The notes under the pieces are model-generated. The model did not search any database. It saw only the letters and a program-made list of their open reading frames with translations, and was not told the origin of the DNA. Positions 62,293 through 64,000 of a stretch of DNA of 64,000 nucleotides are shown here, in pieces. Position numbers and translations under genes: made by a program. This DNA comes from Lagopus muta (lineage: Eukaryota; Chordata; Aves; Galliformes; Phasianidae). How positions within the stretch are numbered: the first letter of the stretch is position 1; each line of letters starts with the position of its first letter. The stretch covers positions 558,001-622,000 of the forward strand of contig NC_064447.1 in assembly GCF_023343835.1 (NCBI RefSeq). The letters are read 5' to 3'.

Positions 62293-64000
62293 TCAGAGGT
62301 GTCCAACCTTGGCCACAGTGAGTGGTGAGGGTTTGCCTTGAGCCACATATAATATATGTAATATAGCTTGTCTATATAAGTAACAAAACTTTTTTTAAAT
62401 TTATATAAGTTGTTAAAACATTAAAAAAAATGAGAGCAAAAAAGCATAAAACTAGTGGGATATTTGACTTTGTTTTTGTGAAACTAAAACACGATTCTGG
62501 TTCACTGGCAGAGGTTGCAGCTCTTAGTGAGTTCTCAAGGTGCTCATTGGAGATTTCTGATGACATTTTACTCTTCCTTTACATCACCCTTAACCACAGT
62601 CACTCACAAATGTACGTACTGCCAAAAAGCGATGACATGAACAGGGTGTCAATGTGAAGTGAGGGATATCAACATTTTGATGTTTTGATGTTCAGATCTT
62701 GAAACCTACTCTCAAATTCATTCATCAAAACAGAAGGGAAGGCTGCATATTTTTCACCATTCACATGTCTGTTCAGCCATTGTATCCAAATGCATGCAAT
62801 TATTTCCTGTAACTTGAGATAACCATAATTTAAGTTTCATTTTAAATGCTGTTATGGTATGAAATATAGCACAGATAAGTTGATTTTCACCTTGAAGACA
62901 TATGCCTAACTCATTAAACTGAGTGGTTAAGTCCACCAAAAAATGCCAAATACATGGGCCGTTTTTACTCTTCATGTTCTGGCACAAATTTTAATTTTGA
63001 TTCCACAAATGACTAGATTTCATGTAGCAAATCCTAAAATATTTTTTGCATTTTACACTGACTTAGCCACCCTCCTTCAGAAAACATTATCAGCACCCAT
63101 ACTTTTAAGGTATGGAATTGGTGATGATTCAGTCCTTTGGACTTGATGCTTTTATGATTATTTGCACAAGATTATACATTTTTTAAAGCACTTGCATCAA
63201 TTTTCTTGATAAAGGATGCAGTGATATTTCATCAAATGTGAGTTGCTGGTCACAACTGAATCTTGTATTAATTTTCTTGCTGGGCACCATCGGTAGCTGT
63301 ACCAGATATGTTGACAGAAGTTAAAGAAAATCACTTTGATGTAGTTTTTACAGCTTCATGTAAATTGAGTTGTGTCTTTTAATGGCACCAAAGCAGCCCT
63401 TTCTTCAATGATGTTATATTCCTTTTCCTATTCACCTCCAGTGAAAATAGCAAGTTGAGCCATAGCAGTACCTTCATCTATCACCAAAGCTTAAAATTTG
63501 AAATTAGCAGCTCTGCCCTCCAAATTTCTTTTGATAGATGTTCCTGTTTCTTCGCTTCACCTGGCTACAGGCTGGTGAGACAAAACAATGTTAGAAAACT
63601 GTGGGTTTTAATCAGGACAAATTGTATCTGCCATGCTTTCCATCCATTGCTCAATAAACTCATCATCAGTCAGTGGGTGTGATGTTTTTGCTTTCAGATT
63701 TGCTACTGCATAACAAGCTTCAATATTAGAGTCCATCTAAGGTGTAACTTTAAAAAATAAAATTGTTAAAAGAAGACATTTTCTTCAGTTCTGCTATTTC
63801 TCTTTACAAAACATTCCTTGGCATGCACTGAATTTGCAGCACATGTTTGCATATAACAACTTTTCATCTTTGAAAATGGACAGAATTTCCTTGCAAATTA
63901 AGCACAGTGCCATGTTATTTGTCCTGCCAAAGAAGTACTCCTTTGTCCATTTTTTATTGAACACCCGTCCTTCATCAGTTTTTCTTTTTTGGGTTCTATT
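62293..64000 (-). mobile_element. hAT-Charlie transposase copy (GTF2IRD2/Charlie8 type), decayed, cut by window edge
   Basis: Read on the minus strand from the window end there is a BED-like zinc-finger start (VFNKKWTKEYFF, LCLICKEI; about 63900-63990), a middle segment (HFLVDLTTQFNELGICLQG; about 62890-62945), and the hAT dimerisation end (SLFGSTYICE, about 62605-62640; ISNEHLENSLRAATS, about 62505-62555). The order and motifs match the Charlie8-derived transposase fused to GTF2IRD2 in mammals. In-frame TGA and TAA codons split the dimerisation domain, and frame changes occur further upstream, so it is inactive. The element ends at 62293 with cagaggtgtccaacc, a Charlie-type terminal inverted repeat. 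Its other end lies beyond the window. Confidence 0.82.

Overview
The window looks like nuclear DNA from a bird, probably a galliform. The supports are many CR1 LINE fragments on both strands, an ERV-L-type (class III) endogenous retrovirus relic, and a spliced vertebrate gene that can be read as GPRC5B. No prokaryotic, organellar or CRISPR-like organisation is visible. The species cannot be fixed from sequence alone.

Layout. (1) 1-18.4 kb: GPRC5B on the minus strand. The coding exons can be joined precisely: 12058-11053, 6611-6499 and 5149-5105. They give a 387-residue orphan class C GPCR ending in the family C-terminus. The 3'UTR lies to the left. The promoter and a noncoding first exon most likely lie in the CpG island at about 16.4-18.4 kb. 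(2) 18.4-31.2 kb: no recognised gene. It holds an almost perfect 89-bp inverted repeat (19476-19564 / 20153-20241) and two long CR1 copies lying head to head (28640-29965 minus, 30277-31164 plus). (3) 31.2-32.8 kb: broken exons of a multi-VWD gene of the IgGFc-binding-protein/zonadhesin type, with a stop codon and a frameshift. (4) 36.0-39.2 kb: a compact eight-exon gene on the plus strand encoding a 316-residue ZC3H11A-like protein. All splice sites and reading phases join without a stop. It keeps the three N-terminal CCCH fingers and the acidic C-terminus of ZC3H11A but lacks most of the long middle. It is the most interesting object in the window. (5) 39.3-40.8 kb: a dead ERV-L-like pol relic (RT, RNase H/connection, integrase start), beginning about 100 bp after the poly(A) signal of that gene. 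(6) 42-62.3 kb: intergenic DNA with CR1 fragments, a small minisatellite and poly-C tracts, and no gene I can support. (7) 62293-64000: the 3' part of a hAT-Charlie transposase copy of the GTF2IRD2/Charlie8 type on the minus strand, cut by the window edge.

How the parts relate. GPRC5B is the syntenic anchor. In mammals it sits between IQCK/KNOP1 and GPR139, neither of which is seen here. The ZC3H11A-like gene is apparently an insertion into the intergenic space upstream of the GPRC5B promoter. Its conserved introns argue for DNA-level duplication rather than retrotransposition. The VWD relic just upstream of it may belong to the same transposed block, but that is inference.
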